From Saccharopolyspora elongata (GTDB lineage: Bacteria > Actinomycetota > Actinomycetes > Mycobacteriales > Pseudonocardiaceae), in contig NZ_SMKW01000076.1 of the NCBI RefSeq assembly GCF_004348985.1, positions 1 through 46,480 on the forward strand: DNA of 46,480 nucleotides, read 5' to 3'. This document shows positions 14,745 to 23,487 of the stretch, piece by piece. The translations under genes and the position numbers were made by a program. Within the stretch, counting starts at the first letter, position 1. Every line of letters begins with the position of its first letter. A model generated the notes under the pieces. It worked only from the letters and a program-made list of their open reading frames with translations. It was not told the DNA's origin and did no database searches.

Positions 14745-15770
14745 CTAACGGCGAATCGTCTCGAACACGGTGGCCGGAGCCGACTCCTCCACCGCATCGA
14801 CCTCCGCCGGACTGTCGACCCTCTTGAGCGCGAGACCGGCTGCCGCGAAAAGGGATTCATACTCCGGCAACGTCCGCACCTTCCCATCGACCCTGGCCAA
14901 CTGCCGCAAGTGGATCGCGTCGAACAGCTGCGCCGAATCCTCGCGGTACAGCCAATCGATGACGACCACTGGAGTTCCGGGCGACGCCGCCTCCCGGCAC
15001 CGCGACAGGATTCGCGCGCAGCTCTCGTCATCCCAGTCGGACAGCACGCACTTCAACAAATAGACGTCGCCCCCTTCAGGAACCTTTTCAAAGAAACTGC
15101 CACCGACGAACTCGACGCGAGAACTCAATTCGCGCTCCGCAATGATCCTTCGCGCCCTTTCGACTGCGTGCGGCAAATCGAACAGAACGCCGGCGACATC
15201 CGGGTACTGCGACAAAATGCGGGACAAGAAGGTGCCATTGCTGCCTCCGACGTCCACGACCTTGCGGTGCTCGTGGAACGAGTACCGGGACAGCACCGAG
15301 TCGGCCACCATGTCGGACAGCTCGCTCATGAAGTCGGCGAATGCGGCCGCCTCGTCCGGGTTTTCCTGGTAGTACGACCACAACCCCTTCCCAAGCGCGT
15401 CCTCGGTGTGCGATCGGCCGTGCAGCACAACGCTGTGCAGCATTTCCGCGGGACGGCAGAGCCCAGGCGATGTGAGCATCAGCACGATATTGCGATACGC
15501 GCCCCCATCACGCCGAAGCAGGGCAAGCATCGGAGTTTCCGCGAATCGATCCGCATCGACCCGCTGCACGAGACCGATCGACTCGGCGTTGTTGAGGAAT
15601 GCGGATACCGCTTTGACGTCACCGGCCCCAATCGCCGCAGCCAAGTCGGCCGCCGTACGGGGCCCTCCGGCGAACTCATCAGCAACTCCCAATCTGGCCG
15701 CAGCACCGAGGAGATGAAAATTCCACTGCGCGCCGAGAATGGCGTCCAAATCGTCCTCGGGTTTTCCCAT
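14745..15770 (-). CDS. O-methyltransferase-fold protein (plant-type dimerising family) lacking the usual catalytic His
   Basis: A 341-aa protein with an N-terminal helical dimerisation domain (starting LGAQWNFHLLGAAARLGVAD) and a C-terminal SAM domain (VVDVGGSNGTFLSRIL, about residues 169-184). The ATG at 15770 has GGAGGT six bases upstream; the longer form has none. Family O-methyltransferases carry a catalytic His in HDWDD; here the block is KCVLSDWDD, with Ser in its place. DnrK and RdmB also lack this His, and RdmB is a hydroxylase, so another reaction, or methylation driven by proximity, is possible. It follows pabAB by 160 nt on the same strand and probably acts on the aminobenzoate-derived product. 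Confidence 0.87.
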   Translation of the reverse strand: MGKPEDDLDAILGAQWNFHLLGAAARLGVADEFAGGPRTAADLAAAIGAGDVKAVSAFLNNAESIGLVQRVDADRFAETPMLALLRRDGGAYRNIVLMLTSPGLCRPAEMLHSVVLHGRSHTEDALGKGLWSYYQENPDEAAAFADFMSELSDMVADSVLSRYSFHEHRKVVDVGGSNGTFLSRILSQYPDVAGVLFDLPHAVERARRIIAERELSSRVEFVGGSFFEKVPEGGDVYLLKCVLSDWDDESCARILSRCREAASPGTPVVVIDWLYREDSAQLFDAIHLRQLARVDGKVRTLPEYESLFAAAGLALKRVDSPAEVDAVEESAPATVFETIRR

Positions 15771-15930
15771 GTTCAACCTCCAATGTCGACGACGAGAGGC
15801 TAACCACAAATTCAGAACCACCGCGAGCGCCAGAATCGACAAATACCGGAATGGGTGCAATCCCTACAGGCACTCACCTAGCAACGCGGTTGGCGGTCGG
15901 CTCACCTCATGCCATGGCAAGCACGTCAGC

Positions 15931-18027
15931 TCACTCGCTGTGCACGACGTCGTGATCGGGGAAACGCTCGCCGAACAGCCGCAGCAGCCCTACCGCCTTC
16001 ACCGCGGTCTCCTCCCATTCCTCGTCCGGGTCGGACAACGCGGTGATCGCCCCGCCCACTCCGAAGCTCACCCGACCCGCGTCAACTACCAGCGTGCGGA
16101 TGACGATGCTGTGATCCGTGGCTCCGTTGAGGGAGAAGTAGCCGAGTGCGCCGGAGTAGATTCCCCGCGCACCTTCCTCCAGTTCGTCGATGATCTGCAT
16201 CGTGCGGATCTTGGGGGCACCGGTCATCGAGCCCCCGGGAAAAGCCGCCCGCACACAGGACACCGCTGAGGCATCCGCACGCAGTCGCGCTCGGACGGTG
16301 CTCACGAGCTGGTGCACGGTGGCGAAGGACTCCACGTCGAACAGCTCGTGGACGTGCACCGAACCCGGCTCCGCACAGGTACTGAGGTCGTTTCGAACCA
16401 GATCGACGATCATCAGGTTCTCAGCGCGATCCTTTTCACTGGCCCGCAGTTCCTCTCGAAGTCGCCGGTCCTCGCGCAAATCGTCCGAGCGGGGCCGAGT
16501 TCCTTTGATGGGCTTGGATTCCACCACGCGATCGGCGGAGATCCGGAGGAACCTTTCCGGCGAGGTGCTCAAGACCGACAACGCACCGAACCTGAGCAGC
16601 GCGGCGAACGGCGCTGGACTGTGCGCGCGCAGGAAGCGATAGCCGTCCCACGGATCGACGGCCGCACGCCCATGGGCCATGTTCGTCAGGCATACCTCGT
16701 AGGTCTCGCCCGCCCGGATCTGGCGCTGGCACTCCTCGATGAGGCCGAGGTAGTGCTGCCTGTCGTGGCGCAGTTCGAGGCCCTCGGCCTCTGTCGACAC
16801 TGCGGGTTCCCGCAGGGCCGCGCCGAGCGCGCACATCGCGTTCCACTGCGCTTCCGTCTCCCGTATCCATTGCCTGGCAGCGGTTTCGTCCCCCACTTCG
16901 GCCAAGGCCAGCAAGTACGCCCGGCGCTCATGGTGATCGAAAGCGACGGCGTGCGGCGCGAAGATCATCGTGGCATCCGGGGTCTCGGCCCGATGTGCAC
17001 GACGTCCGCCGCACTCGGACTTCAGCTCGTACCCGAGGTAACCGACCCACCCCAGGGCGAAGTCGAACGGCAGGGGCGGGACATCCACCACCAGGGAATC
17101 GAGATCGGCCTCGAGCCAATCCAGGAAGGCTCCCCGGATTTCCTCCTTTCCAGCCGCGGAGTGGACGACCGTCGTGCCGCGCCACGTATCGGCCTCCGCT
17201 ACTCGGGCGAGCCGGCCCGCCGCATCACCCATGAACGAGAATCGCCCGTTGGCACCGTCGGAGAGACTGCTGTCCAGCCAGAACGAGTACTCGCTGCATC
17301 GGAAGAACTGGTCGAACACGCGCTCTGGATCACACCAGCCCTCCAGTTCCTCGACGACTACCCGGAATCGCGCGCTGGGCGGAGTGCGATCGGGGACAGT
17401 GCTGCGCCGCCGTTGGCGAGGTAGTCGCGCCCGTCTTCCCGTCGTGCGCTGCCATTGCCTGGTCAGGTCGGTGAAGTTCCGCAGCATGCGATCGCCGTAC
17501 GCGGTGCAGATCGACTCCGGGTGGAACTGGACTCCCCACTGGGGGCGGTTCCGGTGGTGAACGGCCATCAAAACCCCGTCCGGAGTCCAAGCATCCGCGA
17601 CGAGATCGTCAGGAAGTTCAACCACGACCAGGGAATGGTAGCGAACCACGGAGAAAGGTGAAGGCACGCCGGCGAAGAGCGACTCGCCGCCGTGGACGAC
17701 CGGCGAGAGCCGGCCGTGACGCACTTCAGGTGCAGGACCGACCTTCCCGCCGTATGCGGAGCACAACCCCTGATGGCCCAAGCACACACCCAGCAAGGGC
17801 AAATCGGCGTACTGGACGATGTCCGCGCCGATGCCGAAGTCCGACGCCCGCTCGGGATGGCCTGGCCCTGGCGACAGGACCACGTTGTCGAAGTATTGCA
17901 GACCCTGCAGGCGAAAACTCGGATCGTCATTGCGAATGACCTCGCACTGCTCTCCGTTGGCTTCCGCAAGGTAGTGGGCGAGGTTGTAGGTGAACGAATC
18001 GTAGTTATCGACGATCAAGGTCCGCAT
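15931..18027 (-). CDS. pabAB: Fused aminodeoxychorismate synthase (PabA-PabB)
   Basis: A 698-aa fusion that makes 4-amino-4-deoxychorismate from chorismate and glutamine. Residues 1 to ~190 are a class I glutamine amidotransferase: Cys in GVCLGHQG and His/Glu in WGVQFHPES. After a basic linker (~200-220), residues ~225-690 are the chorismate-binding domain. The motif SKPIKGTRPR carries the Lys of PabB-type enzymes; anthranilate and isochorismate synthases have PIAGT. The order amidotransferase-then-synthase matches PabAB of PABA-primed polyketide clusters. Start at 18027 is preceded by AGGAAGG. No aminodeoxychorismate lyase (pabC) is in the window, so PABA formation would need the housekeeping lyase or a distant gene. 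Confidence 0.95.
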   Translation of the reverse strand: MRTLIVDNYDSFTYNLAHYLAEANGEQCEVIRNDDPSFRLQGLQYFDNVVLSPGPGHPERASDFGIGADIVQYADLPLLGVCLGHQGLCSAYGGKVGPAPEVRHGRLSPVVHGGESLFAGVPSPFSVVRYHSLVVVELPDDLVADAWTPDGVLMAVHHRNRPQWGVQFHPESICTAYGDRMLRNFTDLTRQWQRTTGRRARLPRQRRRSTVPDRTPPSARFRVVVEELEGWCDPERVFDQFFRCSEYSFWLDSSLSDGANGRFSFMGDAAGRLARVAEADTWRGTTVVHSAAGKEEIRGAFLDWLEADLDSLVVDVPPLPFDFALGWVGYLGYELKSECGGRRAHRAETPDATMIFAPHAVAFDHHERRAYLLALAEVGDETAARQWIRETEAQWNAMCALGAALREPAVSTEAEGLELRHDRQHYLGLIEECQRQIRAGETYEVCLTNMAHGRAAVDPWDGYRFLRAHSPAPFAALLRFGALSVLSTSPERFLRISADRVVESKPIKGTRPRSDDLREDRRLREELRASEKDRAENLMIVDLVRNDLSTCAEPGSVHVHELFDVESFATVHQLVSTVRARLRADASAVSCVRAAFPGGSMTGAPKIRTMQIIDELEEGARGIYSGALGYFSLNGATDHSIVIRTLVVDAGRVSFGVGGAITALSDPDEEWEETAVKAVGLLRLFGERFPDHDVVHSE

Positions 18028-18302
18028 GCGTCGACCTTCCTGCAGAATTCCGAGACTGGGACACGCGCGTTCATTCTGGAATCCTCGCGCCACAGCGGCG
18101 AGCCGAGTGGTGGGTGACGCGTGTCGCCTGGGCAAGATCTCGGCGTGGATCGCGGCATTTCCCGATGCGCTTGGGTCTCGGCACTGTCAGGCCTGCCGAT
18201 CAGTTCGCCCGATCGACCGTCCCCCGGTTGATTTCGTTGAAACCGAGCAAAGTTCGCGACAATCGAACCGCTACCCGATGGAGGTTCGTCCAGCGAATCG
18301 AG

Positions 18303-18332
18303 TTGCCCGCCAACTCGGCAGCCGCCTATAAA
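18303..18332 (+). promoter_or_regulatory. Sigma-70-like promoter for the small protein and AMP ligase
   Basis: TTGCCC at 18303-18308 and TATAAA at 18327-18332 are 18 bp apart, an unusually good -35/-10 pair for this GC-rich DNA, and lie 30 nt upstream of the ATG at 18363. The rest of the 335-nt gap back to the pabAB start (18028-18302) shows nothing I can name, but must also hold the pabAB promoter. Confidence 0.55.
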
Positions 18333-18362
18333 AGTGGGGGCCGGAACCGAGGAAAGAGCAGA

Positions 18363-18467
18363 ATGGGCGAATTCCTTTCAGTTACCGAAGAACTCCTGGC
18401 GAGTAGCGTCGAACCCGCAGGTGTGGCGGCACTTTTCCGCGGGGAACCCATCGAGGGGCGCCGATGA
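18363..18467 (+). CDS. 34-aa small protein translationally coupled to the AMP ligase
   Basis: The ATG at 18363 follows a purine-rich ribosome site (GAGGAAAG) at good spacing, and its TGA overlaps the ligase ATG as ATGA. The product begins MGEFLSVTEELLASSVEPAG and ends in GRR. It has no Cys, no His, no run of one amino acid as in attenuator leaders, and no membrane segment; the N-terminal half looks amphipathic-helical. It is not a family I recognise. It may be a small partner of the ligase, a peptide substrate, or only a coupling leader for ligase translation. Third-position GC is low for the window. Confidence 0.6.
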   Translation: MGEFLSVTEELLASSVEPAGVAALFRGEPIEGRR

Positions 18468-20233
18468 CGATTCGGGATCAGCCGACGATTCCCCGCATCC
18501 CCGAGGAACGCGCGCAGCGGTACCGCGCGGACGGGTGGTGGCAGCCCGTGACGTTGGACCAACTCGTCCTGCGTCACGGCGATCGCGTCCCGTCGAAGTG
18601 CGCGCTGGTGGCCGGCGACCGGCGAATGACCTACGGTGAGCTGGCCAGCTCTGTCGATCGCGCGGCCGCGCTGCTGGCGACGCGGGGCCTGCGTCGCGGC
18701 GACGCAGTCGTGGTGCAGCTCCCGAACAGCCTCGAATTCGTCGTTCTCGTCCTAGCTCTGATGCGCATCGGCGCGCTCCCGATGCTGATCCTGCCGGCGC
18801 TGCGGGGATACGAGATCGAGCGCGTCCTGCGGCTGGTCCGGCCCCGCGCGATGGCCCTGCCGCACCGCATGCCTCGGTTCGATCACCTCGCGATGGTGCA
18901 GGAACTGCGCCCCCGGCACCCGTACCTCGAAACCCTGCTGCTCACCGGCGAACCACCCGTCGGCCCTGACATCGTGGATCTGTCCGAACTGTGCGATCCC
19001 GCGAGCGCTTCCGCCCGTGCGGCGGTGCCGGCGCACCAGCCATCGGCCCGTGCCGAGCCGCACGACGCGGCCTTGCTGCTGCTTTCCAGCGGCACTTCCG
19101 GGCCCCCCAAGATGATCGCCCGCACTCACGAGGACTACGGTCACGTCATTCGAACCGCGTCCAAGACCGCCGGGCTCGATGCCGATTCGGTCTACTTCGC
19201 GGTCATGCCCGCCGCCCACACCTTCACCTTGGCCTGTCCGGGCATCCTGGGCACCCTCGCCTTCGGCGGGCGGGTCGTGCTCGGCAGCGCGGAGGACCCG
19301 CGGCGCACATTGCGGCTGATCGAGCAGGAGCGGGTGACGCACTGCGCCGTGGTTCCGGCGCTGCTCGGCCAGTGGTCGACCGTGCTCCGCTCGGATCACT
19401 TCGACATCTCCAGCCTCGCCGCGGTCCAGGTCGGGGGCGCCAGGCTGGACCCTGCCGGGGTCGAACAGGCCCGGTCGGTACTGGGCTCCGTGGTGCAGCA
19501 GGTCTACGGCATGACCGAAGGGCTGGTCAACTCCACCCGGCTCGACGACCCCGCAGAGGTGGTTTCGTCCTCGCAGGGTAGGCCCGTCTCGGCTGCCGAG
19601 GAACTGCTGATCGTCGACGACGCAGGCGAACCGGTCCCGCCAGGGCGAACCGGGCAGCTCCTGACCCGTGGCCCGGCCACGATCGCCGGGTACTACCGGG
19701 ACGAAGCGGCCACCGAAAACGCCTTCACCGCCGACGGTTTCTACCGGACCGGCGACCTGGTCCGGCTGCTGCCGAGCGGGAACCTGGCGGTCGTCGGGCG
19801 AATCAAGAACGTGATCAACCGCAGTGGCGAGAAGGTGTGCGCCGAGGAGTTGGAGCAGCTCCTCCGGGAGCTGGACGACATCGCCGAGGTGGCTGCCGTC
19901 GCCGGGCCGCACCCCATGCACGGCGAGATCGTATGCCTGTACGTGGTACCTGCCGGCGAGAAACTCCCCGAGCTGCGAGAACTGCGCCAGCACCTTGAAT
20001 CCCGCGGGTTGGCCAGGTACAAGCTGCCCGAGCGCCTGCAACTCCTCGATGCGATGCCGTTGATCGGAGTGGGCAAGCTGGACCGCGCCGCACTTCGCGA
20101 AGCCGCCGCGGCTGCGGAGCGAACGAGAGCCGAGCGGCGGTCGGCGCACTCGAAGCCGGGCGGCGGTGATCTCCAGGAGGTGGCGGTCGAGGGCGTCGCC
20201 CCGGCGCGTCGCCCGCAGCCGCTCGACACGTGA
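18464..20233 (+). CDS. Stand-alone aryl-acid AMP ligase (EntE/DhbE/MbtA family) with altered pocket
   Basis: A 589-aa adenylate-forming enzyme that activates an aromatic acid with ATP. Core motifs: LLLLSSGTSGPPKMIARTH (A3), VYGMTEGLVN (A5), YRTGDLV (A7), KNVINRSGEKV (A8) and GKLDRAAL with the A10 Lys. In DHB and salicylate ligases the pocket block reads HNYPLSSPG or HNFPLACPG; here it is HTFTLACPG. The Asn that reads the 2-hydroxyl is Thr, and the Cys resembles salicylate-type enzymes that do not read a 3-hydroxyl. With pabAB divergent to it, 4-aminobenzoate is the best guess (inference). The last ~45 residues are a polar, Arg-rich extension beyond the usual family end. The acceptor carrier is not obvious in the window. 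Confidence 0.9.
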   Translation: MTIRDQPTIPRIPEERAQRYRADGWWQPVTLDQLVLRHGDRVPSKCALVAGDRRMTYGELASSVDRAAALLATRGLRRGDAVVVQLPNSLEFVVLVLALMRIGALPMLILPALRGYEIERVLRLVRPRAMALPHRMPRFDHLAMVQELRPRHPYLETLLLTGEPPVGPDIVDLSELCDPASASARAAVPAHQPSARAEPHDAALLLLSSGTSGPPKMIARTHEDYGHVIRTASKTAGLDADSVYFAVMPAAHTFTLACPGILGTLAFGGRVVLGSAEDPRRTLRLIEQERVTHCAVVPALLGQWSTVLRSDHFDISSLAAVQVGGARLDPAGVEQARSVLGSVVQQVYGMTEGLVNSTRLDDPAEVVSSSQGRPVSAAEELLIVDDAGEPVPPGRTGQLLTRGPATIAGYYRDEAATENAFTADGFYRTGDLVRLLPSGNLAVVGRIKNVINRSGEKVCAEELEQLLRELDDIAEVAAVAGPHPMHGEIVCLYVVPAGEKLPELRELRQHLESRGLARYKLPERLQLLDAMPLIGVGKLDRAALREAAAAAERTRAERRSAHSKPGGGDLQEVAVEGVAPARRPQPLDT

Positions 20234-20344
20234 GTCGGCAAGTCCTGTCCCGGTGTTCGAGAATCCGCCGGCTGCTCAACAGCCGACCGCACGTCCTGGT
20301 TCGGCGAGGATTGCTGCATCGACCACCGCGCCCGCCTGAACCGG

Positions 20345-21295
20345 TCAGGGCAGTGCGGCGCCGCGGGCCGTGATCCAGAGCCGGTACCACTCCTCGTGCG
20401 TGAGGTCGGGTTCCCGCTGCGCCGCGTCGCGGCAAGCGCGGATCCGTTCCGGCTTCGCGCTGCCGATGACCGGCGCGATGCTCGCCGGGTGGCGCTGCAG
20501 CCACCACAGCACGATCGTTTCCGGCGTCGTGCCCTTCTCCTCCGCCAGGGCCGCGACGAGCTCCGCGGTCGCCCGCTCGGTCGGCGTTTCCTGGCCGCCG
20601 GTGAACCGACCGCGCGCGAGCGGGCCCCAGGCCTGCAGGGAGATCCCGTTCGCGCGGCAGTGCTCGATCGTGCCCAGCGGGAAGCCGATCGACGCGGCTT
20701 CGGCGGTGTTCACCAGCACCCCGGCCTCGCACCAGTCGCGCCGGTGCAGGCTCATCTCCAGCTGGTTGGCGACCAGCGGAACGCCGAGGTGCGCCTGCAG
20801 GTACGCGATCTGGGCCGCGCTCATGTTCGACACCCCGAAGCGCCGCACGAGGCCCTGCTCGTGCAGCGACATGAGCGCCTTGGCGACGTCTTCCGGGTCT
20901 GCCAGCGGGTCGGGCCGGTGCAGGAGGAGCACGTCGATCACGTCCGTGCGCAGCCGGGCGAGGCTCTCCTCCACCCGCCGGACGATGCTGTCCCCGCGCA
21001 GGTCGTAGATCCCGGGCCGGTCGCCCTCGGCCTGCCGGATGCCGCACTTGGTCTGCAGCACGATGCGTTCGCGCAGCCCGGATGTGCGGGCGAGCACCTC
21101 GCCGAAGGCCGCCTCGGCCTTGCCGCGCCGGTAGATGTCGGCGTGGTCGAACGTCGTGATCCCGATCTCCAGCGCCGCCTGGATCGCCGCCTCGGCCGCG
21201 TCGATGTCGGCCGCGGCTAGGGGTTCGGCATCCCAGCTCCCGCCGAGCCCCATGCACCCGTACAGCACGCGATCCGCGCTCGTCTCCGTCGTCAC
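20345..21295 (-). CDS. Aldo/keto reductase (YdhF-like)
   Basis: A 316-aa NADPH-dependent (beta/alpha)8 reductase. The catalytic tetrad is visible: Asp and Tyr in TFDHADIY, Lys in LQTKCGI, His in LLLHRPDP. The cofactor-binding end carries GSAKPERI. It is closest in look to the E. coli YdhF group and to enzymes reducing small carbonyls. It converges on the AMP ligase (111-nt gap with no clear hairpin) and is probably a stand-alone gene; there is no evidence tying it to the aryl-acid pathway. Confidence 0.9.
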   Translation of the reverse strand: MTTETSADRVLYGCMGLGGSWDAEPLAAADIDAAEAAIQAALEIGITTFDHADIYRRGKAEAAFGEVLARTSGLRERIVLQTKCGIRQAEGDRPGIYDLRGDSIVRRVEESLARLRTDVIDVLLLHRPDPLADPEDVAKALMSLHEQGLVRRFGVSNMSAAQIAYLQAHLGVPLVANQLEMSLHRRDWCEAGVLVNTAEAASIGFPLGTIEHCRANGISLQAWGPLARGRFTGGQETPTERATAELVAALAEEKGTTPETIVLWWLQRHPASIAPVIGSAKPERIRACRDAAQREPDLTHEEWYRLWITARGAALP

Positions 21296-21424
21296 CGGGC
21301 CATCCTTTCACGGAGGTCACCGCGCCCGACCGGGGCTGCCACGACGATATTCGTCCACAATGGACGCCCCGGGAGTGAGGAATGCCATCCGCTCGCGGGG
21401 CCGGATCGGGCGCACACTCGGGTC

Positions 21425-21820
21425 ATGGACGGGCAGTGGACGCCGCAGGACCAGGAGGAGCTGATCGCGGGGTGGCGGCTGTGGCTCGCGCTCGGCTCGT
21501 CGGCCTGGCCCGGCGCCGACTGGGACGGCACGCCCGGGCAAGCGGTGCGCGACCTGCGGGAGCTGATGGCGGCGTGCGACGAGATCCTCGCCGACTACCT
21601 CGCCGCGGGCGGCACCGAGTCCGCCGAGGTTGCGAGGCTGCTGACCTCGATGTACCCGGCCGCGAGCTGGACGTGCGAGCTGTGGGCGGACGACACCGCG
21701 CCGCTCGACGACGAGCGCGCCGCCCTGCTGCACCGCGACCTCGCCGGGTTCGCCGACCACGCCCTGGCCGTGCAGACCTTGCTCGCACGCGGCGGCGGCT
21801 GGGCATCGCTCGCGCTCTGA
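21425..21820 (+). CDS. Hypothetical protein, 131 aa
   Basis: An acidic, Trp/Ala/Leu-rich protein of 131 residues (begins MDGQWTPQDQEELIAGWRL) with no signal peptide, membrane helix or known motif. The prediction is mostly alpha-helical. Coding support comes from strong third-position GC and a start near the expected promoter side of the divergent aldo/keto reductase. I do not recognise the family and give no function. Confidence 0.65.
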   Translation: MDGQWTPQDQEELIAGWRLWLALGSSAWPGADWDGTPGQAVRDLRELMAACDEILADYLAAGGTESAEVARLLTSMYPAASWTCELWADDTAPLDDERAALLHRDLAGFADHALAVQTLLARGGGWASLAL

Positions 21821-21969
21821 CCAGGCCTGGTTAGCCGGGCACGCAAGTGTCCTGTGCCCACGGCATCGTCGGTGACGGCGAGCACTCGGCCGCCTCGCGG
21901 GGACTCCACGTCGTTCACCACATGGCCCGACCAGCGGAAGCTTGCGGTCAGCCCGTTGATCTTTCTGCC

Positions 21970-22512
21970 TCAGCAGGTCTCGGCGGCGGCTCGCCGGCGG
22001 ACGGTGCGCGCGAGGATCCCGAGGGTGGCCTTGAGAGCGGACTCGGGGACCACCGGGAAGACGATGCGCTCCTTCCACTCCTCGTCGATCTCCGACCAGT
22101 CGTAGTAGGAGGTGACGAGGGTGCCGCCCTCGGCCGGCTCCAGCCGGTAGCCGTAGATGTGGCGGGCATGGGGCCGGAGCCGGCCTTCGACGGTCCAGGC
22201 GATCTCCTCGTCCGGGGTGAGCCTGGTGATGACGACCTCGACGTCGTACTTGCCCAGCGGGAGGTCCCCGAGGGCGTCCCGGTCCATGTGGACCAGGAAC
22301 CGGTCGCCCGGCCGCTCGACCCGTTCCCCTTCGGCGTCCATGAGCATTCCCGACGCGTCGATGTCCACGTGGCCCTTCGGGTCGGTCAGGACCGCGAAGA
22401 TGTCGCCGGCGGGGGCGGGGATGAGCCGGGAAACCTCGATCCGTTCGGCGTCTTCGCCCACGCGCGGCGTTTCCGCCGTACCGATCAGGGCGGCAGGGTC
22501 GCTGGCGCTCAT
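21970..22512 (-). CDS. SRPBCC (START-like) family protein
   Basis: A 180-aa protein with the SRPBCC pattern: ERIEVSRLIPAPAGDIFAVL at the start of the fold, DPKGHVDIDASGM, and the late strands GGTLVTSYYDWSEIDEEWK leading into a long C-terminal helix. The family binds hydrophobic ligands and includes polyketide cyclases, but this member resembles the general polyketide cyclase/dehydrase group of unknown ligand. Its ATG at 22512 has an AGGTAGGA site. It is divergent from the GntR regulator, so it may be under that regulator's control through the shared 148-nt promoter region. Confidence 0.8.
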   Translation of the reverse strand: MSASDPAALIGTAETPRVGEDAERIEVSRLIPAPAGDIFAVLTDPKGHVDIDASGMLMDAEGERVERPGDRFLVHMDRDALGDLPLGKYDVEVVITRLTPDEEIAWTVEGRLRPHARHIYGYRLEPAEGGTLVTSYYDWSEIDEEWKERIVFPVVPESALKATLGILARTVRRRAAAETC

Positions 22513-22605
22513 GGCGTCGTCCTACCTTTCAAGGCGTGCTGCGGGGTGGCGCTGGTCCGGCCGGCGGAAGCCCTTCACGTAGCGGAACCACCGTCGCCCA
22601 CCAAC

Positions 22606-22634
22606 AAATCGACCATAACACAAATAATCGATTT
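22606..22634. promoter_or_regulatory. Candidate operator between SRPBCC gene and GntR regulator
   Basis: AAATCGA at 22606-22612 and TCGATTT at 22628-22634 are perfect 7-bp inverted arms with a 15-nt AT-rich spacer, 27 nt before the GntR start and overlapping the likely promoter. Placement between divergent genes fits autoregulation by the GntR protein. Confidence 0.5.
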
Positions 22635-22660
22635 TCTACCGGATCGTCTACGCTGGCGAG

Positions 22661-23365
22661 ATGCCCCGGACGGCCCACACCTCGACCACGTCGGGAAAGC
22701 AGATGCTCTCCGAGCAGGTCTACGCACGCCTGCGGGACGCGATCATGCGCGGGGACTACGCCCCTGGTGAGGCCCTCAAACCGCAGGACCTCGCCAAGGA
22801 CCAGGGTGTGAGCCTGGCTGTCGTGCGCGAGGCGCTCGTGCGGGTGGTCGGCGAGGGCCTCGCCGACCGGCTGCCCAACCGCGGCTTCGCCGTCCCCGCC
22901 TTCTCCGACCGCCGCTGGCAGGAGATCGCGGAGGCCCGCCGGACCATCGAACCGCTCGTGCTGCGCATGTCCATCGAGCGCGGTGACGTCGACTGGGAGG
23001 CCCGCGTACGCGCCGCCCACCACCGCCTCTCCCGCACCTCGGCGTTCGCGCCGGAAGAGGGCGAGTACATCAGCGGCGCATGGTCCGAAGCGCACCGGGT
23101 CTTCCACCGCACCTTGCTGGAGGGGTGCGGCAACGCCGTCCTGCTGGAGACCTTCGACCGGATGTGGTCCGCGAGCGAGCTGGCTCGCCGCTGGTCGGCG
23201 CACCGAACCCCGGGCCGGGATCACGTCGGCGAGCACCGCCGGCTGGAGGAGGCGGCGCTGGCCCGCGACGCGGACGCCGCGGCCGAGGCACTGGCCCAGC
23301 ACCTCACCCTGACCGCAGCCGGCCTGACCGGCCGCACGCACCAAGAACCCGCGGAAGAATCCTGA
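22661..23365 (+). CDS. GntR-family transcriptional regulator (FCD/FadR subgroup)
   Basis: A 234-aa regulator. The winged helix-turn-helix lies at about residues 15-75 (SEQVYARLRDAIMRGDYAPG, then VSLAVVREALVRVVGEGL and NRGFAV), followed by an all-helical FCD ligand-binding domain; the conserved metal-site histidines fall in HRVFHRTL, GEHRRLEEA and QHLTLTA. FCD regulators usually sense organic acids and repress neighbours. The zinc dehydrogenase begins 122 nt downstream on the same strand and is a likely target, as is the divergent SRPBCC gene. Confidence 0.92.
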   Translation: MPRTAHTSTTSGKQMLSEQVYARLRDAIMRGDYAPGEALKPQDLAKDQGVSLAVVREALVRVVGEGLADRLPNRGFAVPAFSDRRWQEIAEARRTIEPLVLRMSIERGDVDWEARVRAAHHRLSRTSAFAPEEGEYISGAWSEAHRVFHRTLLEGCGNAVLLETFDRMWSASELARRWSAHRTPGRDHVGEHRRLEEAALARDADAAAEALAQHLTLTAAGLTGRTHQEPAEES

Positions 23366-23487
23366 TCCCGCCTCATCGACCTGGACCAGCAGGTTCCGCG
23401 TCCCGGCCCGGTGCCCTTCCGCCTCGGCCCGGCTCGGCGCATCCTCGGAATGGCGTCCGCAATCTCCTGCCGAGCGAGGGATCCGCG

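Noticed and set aside
21830..21969. Minus-strand stretch reading INGLTASFRWSGHVVNDVES before the hypothetical gene end
   Set aside because: It looks protein-like but has no start, stops soon, and matches no family I can name; possibly a gene remnant, not supported enough to list.
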